From: Magicicada septendecula
Taxonomy: Eukaryota > Arthropoda > Insecta > Hemiptera > Cicadidae
DNA: 64,000 nucleotides
Direction: 5' to 3'
Assembly: GCA_034769895.1 (NCBI GenBank)
Contig: CM068367.1
Coordinates: forward strand, 88,207,899 to 88,271,898
In this document: one piece after another, positions 24,101-36,100 of the stretch
Layout of the letters: each line of letters opens with the position of its first letter
Numbering within the stretch: position 1 is the stretch's first letter
The notes under the pieces: model-generated
Database searches by the model: none
The model's input: the letters and a program-made list of their open reading frames with translations, nothing else
What the model was told of the DNA's origin: nothing
Position numbers and translations under genes: made by a program

Positions 24101-27100
24101 CCTTAGAACATGGGGTGTTTATTTTATTTTGCTCTTATTTTCTTTATTATATTTTTTCTTATACAAACTTTACCTTCTAGCCATGGTAACTCTAACTTTT
24201 AACCTTCCATGGGATCCCCTCTTTTGAATACTATTGTATCCCTTACTTACAATTAAACTTAATGCTATCAATAACAAGATTCTTATTAAATAATATTGTT
24301 CACTATTAATCATTTAGTGTTTATCACAGATTATTAAGTGTTTACACGTATCAGTAGGGTTTCTCATTATTTTGGGGTTTTACACTTTCACTTTTGCACT
24401 TCTTAAATTTTATTTTAAGTGTTATTAGTGGGTAATCCCTAACATTACATTCTCTTTGTCACTTAGTTATGTTTACTCTCTCACATCTCTCTCTTTACAA
24501 ATGTTATTTATACGATTAATAAGTTCATGTCTTTATAGAGTTCTTTATTACATTTAAACTCTAATTCTTTGGTTAGTGTACTTTTATTTTTCTCATTACT
24601 TTATCGGGTTTTATCAATTATCATTTATCTTTATCATTTAATCGATAATAATAATAATTATCTTTTACATTGGTTAGTTATTGGTTTCGTTTCCATTATT
24701 ATATTTGAGTGTATCATTTCTCCTTTTTCTATACCATATCATTTGTTTGTGTCTTATAATTTGATTTCCTTTATACTTGTTTTGTTTCATTTTCATTTTC
24801 CTCCTTCTTTACTTTCATTTTATTTCCTTTTATTTTGATTTTATTTTGGTTTTCCCCTTCTCATTTGGTTTTATTTTATTTGGTTGTATTGAGTCAAGGA
24901 CTTCATTCAATCACTTGGGTTAGGTCACGTCGTCGTTTGTCGCGTCACTGTCATTTTATTTTCATTAGTTTAAACACTTTATATAGTTGATTCATCATTT
25001 TTATCCCTGGTATTGGGGTGGCTTATTTGTGTTGTAACATAATATAATACTTGGATTTAGTTGTCCATGACGTGTCCGTTACTTAACTAAATATCACTAT
25101 AATATTGACGACTCGGAACACAAAGTTTTTTTATAAGTAAAAACGTAAAGTTTTAACTTACAGCCTAAACCGGCTATCACCTATAGAAGGCTTCATCAGA
25201 GGCTGTCGTTAGTAGCGCTGCTCGTCTTGTTGTTGGCGACGAGGTAGTGTTTCGAAAGATTGAAGCTGTGTGTGTGTGGTGAGATGTGTTCGAATAATGC
25301 GTGCGATTTGAATTGTGTCTGTTCGTTTAGGATGTCGTTTTTACTCACCACACACACACAGCTTCAATCTTTCGAAACACTACCTCGTCGCCAACAACAA
25401 GACGAGCAGCGCTACTAACGACAGCCTCTGATGAAGCCTTCTATAGGTGAAAGCCGGTTTAGGCTGTAAGTTAAAACTTTATGTTTTTACTTATAAAAAA
25501 CTTTGTGTTCCGAGTCGTCAATATTATAGTGATAATATAATATAAAATAATTATATAACTGATCTAATAAGATTAAGCAATGTGTACAATACTTATAACT
25601 AGTGGAACATATCCCTAGAAACTAATTATGTACATCAGGGACAAGTAAAAAATAAGATTAGAATAAATCATGTTAATTATAAAGTGTAAAAACAACCCTG
25701 TGACCTATAAAACATGTTGTGAAGCCAAGAGCTTTACCTAGTGAATCGACAAAAAAAATTAAAAGAAGGAAGAAAGAATTGGATTGTTGAATTTGAATAA
25801 AACCAGAACAGATATATTTGAAGCTTAACATTTCTACTAAAAAATAATGTTACACAGTAAATTTATTTTCTCATTGTACTATTTTAGTTTGTTCTGATTA
25901 GATTAAGTTGTTTCTTTTGTATAATCCAAAGAACCCATGACCCAACATAACATTAATGAAACTAATCTAGTATTTTTATATTTTCTATAATATGTATAAC
26001 ATGTTGTTATGTATGACTTTGACCGTACATTGACTTTAATTTTTTATTAACCCTGAGAAAGAATTCTTATTTTATTAAATCTAAAGGAGCTACCAAATGA
26101 AGAGAAAGGCATTGAATGTCAATAAATTTTAATGTATGTTAAAAGTAAAGAGTAATAAAATAAAGCTGAGAGTTAAGACAAGACTGAACAAGAGTTAATT
26201 TTTATTTCACATTACATAAATTGGCACCAACAACTAGGGGCTCTACAGGATTAACCACATTGAAGGGTAAGATTTACATTTCGAATTATATAGAAAAAAT
26301 AACACATTACAATATGCATATAACTAACTACAGGGACATTTATATATGTATAATATATTCATATATAGTTACACATTCTAAATAGTGCAGCCTATACATA
26401 ATATTTTATATTTCTCTTTTATGTTTGTAGGTAATGAAATTGATGGATTTCTTTCCACAAGGCACTGGCATTGTATTGGTGTTTGAGTTCATGCCATCTG
26501 GACTGTGGGAAATGCTACACGATGTGGAAAACCCTCTTACAGAAAGTCAGTGTAAAACATATATGCATATGCTTGTGTCAGGAGTAAACTACCTCCACGA
26601 ACACAAGATAATGCACAGAGTGAGAAAATTTGCATGTTTTTTTTTGTGCAAACTAAGCTGACCACAGAGTTAAGTTAATGGACTGTGGTCAATAAATTTT
26701 TAGTAAGATTCACTTCATTATATTTGTGAAGTGTATAAAGATACAGTTATATATATTTTAATCAATAGACACTAATATTTAGATTTCAAGAAGCCAATAA
26801 TGACAGTATCATTTCAGTATTTTCTCATAAAGGTCTGTTTATTTTTTCACATCCAAAAGGACTTGTACAGATATGGCACTGTAACCAAATATGCTTTCAG
26901 TAACTTGGTTATGGTCATTGATACTCACCAAGTAAGTATTTCTGAGTAATTTTTGGTTAGTATTATAGGTTTTCTATTCTTCAAAGTTCCTGTTGTTCAG
27001 CGATTAATGTTCTTCTGAATATCAAGTAACAACTGCTTTGTGTGTGTTTTTTTTTACTGCAAATAGGAAATATTCTTTCATTTTCTGTTTAGCATAATCC

Positions 27101-30100
27101 TTCAAACACTACTGTTGAGGCAATACATATCCAACTTAGATTTTCTGCCATGAAAACAAACCCACATGTATCTATGCCATTAAGCTTGATCCCCAATTTC
27201 AGCAGTATTTCTCGGTATTGGAGAGATACAAATTTCACTCACAGCTGCTGAACTGGTTAACTCAAATAGTTTTTTACTTTTTTTTAACTTTGTATCTGCA
27301 AGTTCTTTAGACCACCAGTATATAAACACACACACTCTTTGCTAAGTGATTGTTTAGTTCCTCTGAGCAGGCCCGGCTCCAGGCAGGGGCGAACCGTGCC
27401 ACCGCCCAGGGCGGCAGATTCTGGGATGTTAAGTTTTGAAACTGAGGGAAGAAATAAAATTATTCACTTAACTTCATCACAATATGTAAGATTAGTAAGA
27501 ATTACTGTATGTATAAAGTCAGTGGAGTTTAACGAAGAGTTGAAAACTTGTGAACGAGAGAACATAAACCTGACTTTTTTGAAGCTCAAACTTATTAAAA
27601 CTTATCTCAGATCGAGTATGTCCAAGACTCACCTGAGTGGTCTGGCAACTATATCTATAGAACATCAGTTAGCTGACTTGATTACAACGAAGGAGTTTGC
27701 CAGTTCAAAAGCTAGACGAGTATTTTTTAACTAAGGTATATATGACACATTGCTTGTGTTATATTTCAATCATAATGAATTTTAGTTAGTATTTTAATTT
27801 TAAGTCATCACATAGTCATACATTTTTATTGTCTCACGATTCCTTGTATTGTCTCTACAGTTTTTATTGTAGCCGTTCCCAGCATCGTAAACGCGAAAAA
27901 GTTCTAGTTATTTGATAAACACAACAATGCAAACATTCATTCCTAGTCGTCATTTGAAGGCAATCGACATATCTTTAGAGTAGGTCTAGTGTGTGTGAAT
28001 GTGTTCAGAGTTAAAATAGGGAGGGGGCGGCACTCATAAATACTGTACATGGAGGCAGAAGCGCTGGGGCCGGTCCTGCCTCTGAGTAAAGTCTCTGATG
28101 ACTCACCTGCTGAGCTATCGTTCAGTCTAACAAAGATACATTATCATCAAAGTATGTTTATACAACAAACACGTTTCTTGGTGCCACATGCATTCTTGTA
28201 TTGATTGTGCTGATAGGTAAATAATATCCTATTTTTTTAGTCCTGTATTATGGCAATCCTATAAAACAACATTTTTCTCTGTACAAAATGTATAACATAG
28301 AACTTGTCCAGTCACTTCTCATGAACTACAGAGATGCGATCACAGAAATGTATTCTACTTGAACTGTAGCTTATAGTACGTTAACATAAGTATCAGGTAC
28401 AACGTGAAAATAAAAGACAGGTGAGAGCAAAAAGGCACAGCTGTATTTAGAAATCAGGTAATAATCTTATTACAGTAATAATATAAGTGTGAATATATTT
28501 ATAACACATTAACTATACTGTAATTTTTAAAACAATACACATGTCTTCTTACAGGATCTGAAACCAGCAAACCTTTTAATCAGTTCTAGTGGTGTGTTAC
28601 GAATAGCTGATTTAGGACTTGCTCGAGTTATTTGGTCTGAGAGTAACAATGATCGTCCATATTCCCATCAAGTGGCTACTCGCTGGTACCGAGCACCTGA
28701 ACTGCTGTACGGTGCACGTCATTATACATTTTCAGTGGACATTTGGGCCGTTGGTTGCATTCTGGCAGAACTAAATAACAAAACGCCACTTTTTCCAGTA
28801 ATGGTTTTTCATATTTGTAATGTTGAACATGAAATAATTTCTTATTGACAATCGTGTTCTATTATATTACCTGTTTTTTTTTTTTACATTAGGATTTACA
28901 ATTTTTTTTATTTATTATGATTAGTAATTATTAGTTAGATGTTAACAGATTTCTTACATTTGGTATGCTTCATATTTACATAAATGGAGTTTCATGATAT
29001 AAACATAATTTTACTAAGTCGTGGCTTTATCCAAACTATTGTATGAATCAGATGCCAGATTTAAGAAATGAAATCTCAAAATAGATTTCCAGAGAAACCA
29101 TGGAAGACTGGAATAGGATATGGAAGACTTTATGTCTTGAGTAGGGAGTTTTGGCAAAGTAACAAAACAGAAATGTACTGTAAAGCTGTCAAAATATTTA
29201 TAGTCATGTGTTATTATAGTTGTACCTTTATTTTATATAGTGGAACCCTGGTGGTCCGAACTAATTGGGACCAAGTCCTGTTCGGATTGGCATAAATTCG
29301 GATTAACCGGGTTATAGGTAATACAGTACTGTATATTATAAATATGAATTGTATAACGTGTATAAACAGTACCACATTCGTGCCTACAATCAAAGTACTG
29401 TACTAATTTTTGATCTTGCAATCTCTCTTTTGTACTATAAAAATACAGGGAATACCAGTTAAATATTGCATTGGCTACTGTTAATTCCAATACACTATGT
29501 GACTCGCTTCAATGAACGACACTGAACAACACTAGAGACAGTGCAGGGACAGTGATGGGTGGGCGTTGAGTATGACACAATAAGATTACTCACCGCTTAG
29601 CCGTCCTCCCCCCTCTCACCCCTCTACCACCAATCGCTACATTCCTAGAAGTCTATTCGCTACTGGCTTATGTCTACTTTTGGGTAAAACAAATCGGCTA
29701 TTTTCTTTTCAGCCTAGTCTGGAAGTATTCACCAACGTGAGTGGATGTGTGTTAAATTTGTGTGACCTATGTTTATTTGTGGTTTGTGGTTTATACTGTA
29801 GCAAGACATATTTTTTTTAAGTCTGTACATTAATTTTACATGTTGCATTTATAAATGAATAAGATGGTGGGAAAGCGAAAACATAATTCCTGTACTTTGA
29901 AAAAAAAAAACTTGAAGTGTTAAAGTGGCTAGATAAGGGTGAGAGTGGTACAAAATTAGCAGCTGAATTCGGTATTGGTAAGGTAACAATAAGTGATTGA
30001 AAAAAATCGCACTAAGATTGAGCAGTTTTGTATTACAGCAACAGAGAAGGTTCTCGAGGACTGCCATACATCAAAGGTGTCAGACTTTAACAAATTTGAC

Positions 30101-33100
30101 GAAGCCCTATTTACATGGTTTTCGCAAGAAAGACTGAGAGGTGTTCCCCTTAGTGGTCCCTCAATTCAGGAAAAGGCAGTTCATCTTAATAAATTTATGA
30201 ATGGTGACCCAAAATTTATCGCCAGCAATGGTTGGCTGGACAGGTGGAAGAGAAGGCACGGTGTACGAATGTTATCCATAACTGGGGAATCTCTGTTGGC
30301 AGATCATTATGCGGCGAAAGAATATGTATCTAAATTTGCAGACATAATTGCATCAGAAAATTATTCACCTCAAGATGTACGAGGGTCATTCAATAAGCAA
30401 ACAAACAAACAGCTGTGGAGCAAAAACTTTTTATTCAATCAATACAATTTTTTTTTACTTTTCAATGTAATCTCCAGCAACATCTATGCACTTATCCCTG
30501 TTAAATATTTGTACTTTTTATATAGCCTATGTTACTTACCATATTTAATTATAATATCAAAATGATTTTGTATTATGGTTATGTTGGCTACTCTGCTATT
30601 AATAAAGAAAACAAGAGACGAAGTTAGTAAAATGGCGTTTTATTATAACCGTATTAACCCTTCAAGTAATACATAAAAATTCATCAGGTTATGTGCCCAG
30701 TTAAAGCCTTAACCAGTAAAAATCGTAAAATTAAATCGTGTTAATTGAGGTCGCGTAAAAATGTCTAGTGGCGAAAGTGAAATAAACAATATACAAAAAC
30801 TTAAAGATGCCGACGCTTATACAATGTGGGATTTCGAGGTCAAAGTGTTATTCAAAGCCAAAGGACTTATGGATATTGTAAATGGTACAGAAACTTTGGA
30901 GCAACAAGGTGAAGATACAGACAAGGTAAAGACATGGAAATTAAAGGACGCTAAAGCCCAACACATTATACTTATGACCATTGAACATCCAGTAAAATTG
31001 CACTTAGTCACATGTGAAACATCAAAGGAAATGTTTGAAACATTATCTAACATTTATAAAAGAGACACATCACAACAAAAATGCTCTCTTTTACAAGAAT
31101 TCTACAACTACAAGTTTGACAACCAAAAGGACATGATGTCTAACTTAGCCTATATTCAGAACGTCGCATACAAGCTCAATCGACTCGACCAGAAAGTAGA
31201 CGACACAATGATAATCACCAAAATTCTGAGCATTCTTCCAGAATATTACAAACATTTTTCAAGTGCGTGGGACTCGACGAATTCAACGGACAGAACCTTG
31301 GAGAACTTGAAGGCTAGGCTGATACAAGAAGAAGCGAAGTCATCGAGTGATAGTGAGAGTGTAGCTTTTAAAATCAAATCTCAAGGTATGCTTAGAGAAG
31401 TAAGATGTTATTCATGTAAAGATACCGGTCATATCCGTCAGAACTGTCCAAACAACAAATCTAAGTTTTGTAATTACTGTAAAAAGTCAAATCATTATGA
31501 AAAGGACTGTTTCTTAAAAAATAAATCCTTTAAATCTAAAGTATCATGTAGTATTTGTAAGAAAACTAATCACACTGATAAAGATTGCTATTTCCGTAAC
31601 AAATATAAAGCAAAGCCCAATAGGCCTAATGATAGTAAAACTGCCTTTTTAACTAAAACCGTTGAAACTCATTCACCAGTTACAGTAGGCTATAGCAGTG
31701 TAAATCAAAATAGCATTATTCCAAGTAAAACTTTTATCGTAGATAGCGGTTGTACTCCAAACCACATGACAAATGACTTATCCATCCTTGAAAATGTAAA
31801 ATCATGTAATAAAGACATATCTGTTGCAAAGAAAAATCAGAGTATGCAATCACTAGCTGTAGGCTATGTCGACTCAGAACAGTGTATTTTAAAAAATGTC
31901 TCATATGTTCCTGAATTAAGTAATAATTTGATGTCTGTCAATGCAATTACTGAAAATGGTGGTAAGGTATTATTTACTAGAAACAAAGTTCAAATATTGA
32001 AAGATGATAATGTAATTTTAGAAGGTAGTAAAAACAAAAATTGTTTGTATGTAGTTAACCTAACTGAGAATGAAAGTGTTCCAAAAGTAGCTGCTGTAAG
32101 TAACACTGAACAAAATAAATGTAGACCTAAGGCTAATATAAATGTCAAACAAACAGATGTAGCCGTAAGTGTTGATCAATATAGGGGTAAAACTAAAAGT
32201 AGTGAAGCTATGGAATGGCATAGGAAATTAGGTCACATAAGTTTTCGTAATTTAAAAATTTTGTCTAAAATGTCTCGAGGTATTTCAGCTAATTTAAATG
32301 TATGTGAAAATATTTTTTGTGATATTTGTCTCAAAGCTAAACAAGTGAGATCTTCTTTCAATTCAGTAAGAGACAGAGCTTCTAAACCTTTACAAATAAT
32401 ACATTCTGATCTGTGTGGTCCAATAGAACCTCAGACGCATGATGGTAAAAAATATTTCTTGACATGTGTTGATGATAATACTCACTTTTGTAAAGTGTAT
32501 CTTTTAAAATCTAAAAATGAGGTTTTCACATTTTTAAAAGAGTATGTTAATGAAGCTGAAGCTCATTTCAATCTTAAAACTTCTAAAATAAGGTGTGATA
32601 ATGGGGGTGAATACATTGCCTCTGGTCTTAGACAATGGTGTAAATTAAGAGGAATTGTTATCGATTATACAGTACCCTATTCGCCGCAGTTAAATGGCAC
32701 AGCGGAAAGAATGAATCGAACACTCATGGAAAAAGCTAGAGCAATGCTTTTCGACTCTGAATTACCCAAAGAAATGTGGGGGGAAGCAATCCTAACATCT
32801 GCGTATTTACTCAATAGAAGTCCAACTGTCACATTAGATACAACACCTGCAGAGAAATGGTATAGTAAGACACCTGACCTATCAAGACTTCAGACATTTG
32901 GTTCAGTAGCTTATGCTAAAGTTTTAGGACGGCTTAAGAAACTCGACAGCAGGAGTAAGAAAAGTATTTTTGTGGGATACACACTGAATGGATACAGATT
33001 GTGGGATCCAGTGAAAAGAAATATTTTTGTATCAAGAGATGTTGTCTTCAAAAGGGAGTCTGTAAAATCAAAAGCAGAAGAAATACCAGAAATAGTACCA

Positions 33101-36100
33101 TGTAATCAAGAAGAATATATGGAAGAAATCATTGAAGAAGAAAACGTAAATGAAGAAAAAGGAAATAACCCAGTCGAAGAAAATCAAATAGGCCTAGAAG
33201 AAATTGGACAAGAAACTGATAGGCCTAATACAAATGAACAACATGAACAAGAACAACGTTACAATTTAAGACCAAGGGTAAATATTAAACGTCCTACTAG
33301 ATATGAAGACAATCTTCAAGATGGACAAGTGATGCTTACTTTCAGTGAATGTATGACAGGAAATGATAAAGAAAAATGGAAGTTAGCCATTAAAAATGAA
33401 AAAGAATCTTTGAACAAGAATAACACCTGGGAGATAGTCGATGAAAAACAAGTTGCAGAAAAAGAAATACTAACTAGCAGATGGATATTCAAAATAAAAG
33501 ATGACGGCACATATAAAGCTCGACTAGTAGTAAGAGGCTGCGAACAAACAAAAGGAAATTTGGATTTTAAAGATACGTTTAGTCCAGTTGTTGAAAGTGC
33601 TTCGTTAAGAGTTTTATTTTCCTTAGCTGCTCAAGAAAATCTTGTTATTCAGACTTTTGATGTCAAAACTGCATTCCTATATGGAGAACTGGAATATGAA
33701 ATCTATATGAGAATACCAGAAGGATTTGATGAAGAAGGAAAAATTTGTAGGCTAAACAAAGCCTTATATGGACTAAAACAAGCACCAAATCAATGGAATA
33801 AAAGACTCACATCATTTCTTAAAAATGAAGGACTTACACAACTCAAAACAGATCAATGTATATTTAAAGACACCAAGAATGACTTATATTTAGCTATCCA
33901 TGTTGACGATGGAATCATGATGGGAAAATACCCTGAAAAAATGAAGAATCTACTAGAAAAACTTAAAGAAAACTTTGAAATGACAAGTAGTGAAAAGCCA
34001 TCCACTTATCTTGGAATGGAGATAACTAGAAAGAAAGAAGGAATTTACATTACACAAACAAATTATGCAAATCAAGTACTCACTAATTTTAATATGACAA
34101 ACTGTAAGTCAGTAACAACCCCAATTGTACAAGAAGAGAAGACTACTGTAATTGACAACGAAGGAATACAGTTTCCTTACAGAGAAGCCATTGGAAGTCT
34201 CCTCTACATGACAAATAAAACCAGACCTGATATGGCATTTGCTGTCAATTTCGAAAGTCGTTTTTTGGAAAAACCAGAAAAGAAAGATGTACAAAATGTG
34301 AAAAGAACTTTTAAGGTACCTAAAAGGAACGCAAAATCTGGGAATATTTTTTCCTGCAATAAAATCAAACAGTATAGAAATTGAAACATTTTGTGACTCA
34401 GATTACGCAGGAGATGTGAAAGATAGAAAAAGTACTAGTGGATACGTCCTAATGTTAGGAGGCGCACCAATAGTATGGAGTTCTAGAAAACAACCCATAA
34501 CTGCCTTATCAACAACAGAAGCGGAATATATATCTGCTGCTGAATGCTGCAAAGAAATCAAATACATCAAAACATTCATCCAGGAGTTGACAAACAAAAC
34601 TGTAAATACTACATTGAATGTTGATAATCAAAGTGCAATAAAACTAATAAAATCTGGACAATTGAGTAGAAAGAGCAAACACATAGATGTCAGATTTCAC
34701 TATGTGAGTGAACAATTTCATGATGGACTATTTGATATCAAATACTGTTGTTCAGAGAATCAGTTAGCCGATGTGTTTACCAAACCATTATCAAACACCA
34801 AGTTTGAAAGATTTAAAAACATTTTGCTTAAAATTATGTAAGCTAGTAAACATTCTTGAAAAAAAAAAAAAAAATCAAACTTTGTAAATAGTATTTTTCT
34901 AAGATTAAAAACTGAAAAAAAAAATTGTCATTAGATAGGCTATGACAGATTATTATGAATTTGTTTAAAAAGAAGCAACAAATATATGGTAGCCTTATTG
35001 TAAGTTAAATTAAAGTAGGCTATTTTGTTTTATTAAGTCAATATGCAATATCATTAAAAAACTAACAAATTATGCAGTCAATTTCTTTTGTACTTTATTT
35101 TAAAACATTTTGATATTAAGGGAGAGTGTTAAATATTTGTACTTTTTATATAGCCTATGTTACTTACCATATTTAATTATAATATCAAAATGATTTTGTA
35201 TTATGGTTATGTTGGCTACTCTGCTATTAATAAAGAAAACAAGAGACGAAGTTAGTAAAATGGCGTTTTATTATAACCGTATTAACCCTTCAAGTAATAC
35301 ATAAAAATTCATCAATCCCATCTCTTTACAAGCTTTTTTATTCCCTCAGCAAAGAATTCTTTACCTTGATGTCGAAGCCAGTTTTGGACTTTTTCCTTCA
35401 CTTCTTCATTGCTGTTGAACTTGACACCACGCAAAGTCTCCTTGAGTGGGCCAAACAAGAAAAAGTCAGATGGGGCAAGGTCAGGGCTATAAGGGGGATG
35501 AGGCAGGATCTCCCAACCTACTTTTTTTATTGTTTCGAGCGTCAGTTTTGCCGTGTGTGGGCGGGCATTATCGTGAAGAAGAATCACACCTTTCCTCTGC
35601 CATCCCGGACATTTCTTCTTCAATACAGGCTTAACTTTGTTCATAATCATGTCAGAATAGTACTGATTATTGATGGTACGCTGGTCTTGTAGGTAATCAC
35701 CAGAAAATTAGGCCTTGGGAGCTCCGAAAGATGATTAACATCACCTTACCAGCCGATGGCTGGGTTTTGAATTTCTTTTTGGCGGGTGAACTGGGATGCT
35801 TCCACTCCATGCTTTGTCGCTTTGACTGAGGTTCAAAATAGTGAATCCAAGTTAGTGGTTCTAAATCCAAAAATCTTATAACAGAACGCTGTTCTTTGAA
35901 AGTACTGTCCTCAAGAGGACACACCGTCGTAAATAAAACTGTATTGGTTATGTTTATGCAATATATTATTGAACAGCTGAACAAAGCTCACAACGACGTT
36001 ACCAGGTAACACTCCTGAAAGTTTCCATCAGCTGCTACAATTAATTTCTTTTCTACAACTGTTTGTCTGTTTACTTATTGAATGACCCTCGTATATAACT

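Larger units (their letters stand above)
25093..25533. repeat. 440-bp inverted repeat built of two Penelope-like ends
   Basis: Arms 25093-25284 and 25344-25533 are reverse complements with only a few differences; a 59-bp spacer separates them. The outer parts equal the Penelope-like family-A pseudo-LTR seen at 12480-12698. Each arm carries a hammerhead (25161-25207 on -, 25421-25467 on +). Beyond the left arm the sequence TGTCCATGACGTGTCCG continues the element as at 12710. Confidence 0.9.
30499..35314 (+). mobile_element. Ty1/copia retrotransposon, 4816 bp, apparently identical LTRs
   Basis: The 188-bp LTRs (30499-30686 and 35127-35314) begin TGTTAAATATT and end AATTCATCA. I found no difference between them by eye. 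The 5-bp target ATCCC is duplicated (30494-30498, 35315-35319). A GGTTATGTGCCCAG primer site of the half-tRNA(iMet) type follows the 5' LTR at 30687, and a purine tract AAGGGAGAG precedes the 3' LTR. It interrupts the C-terminus of the mariner and is the youngest layer of the nest. Confidence 0.96.
30380..36091 (-). mobile_element. mariner element (itself split by a copia)
   Basis: The ends are CGAGGGTCATTCAATAAG and CTTATTGAATGACCCTCG, a perfect 18-bp inverted repeat, with TA on both sides (30378-30379, 36092-36093). The transposase is on the - strand. Without the copia the element is about 0.9 kb, shorter than a full mariner, and the N-terminal DNA-binding part is missing. Confidence 0.95.

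Noticed and set aside
24569..24838. 89-codon hydrophobic frame resembling a transmembrane protein
   Set aside because: It lies in a T-rich repeat and its composition follows from T-rich codons; there is no motif.
30761..34841. Copia polyprotein as a domesticated host gene
   Set aside because: Complete LTRs, primer site and target duplication show an ordinary recent retrotransposon insertion.
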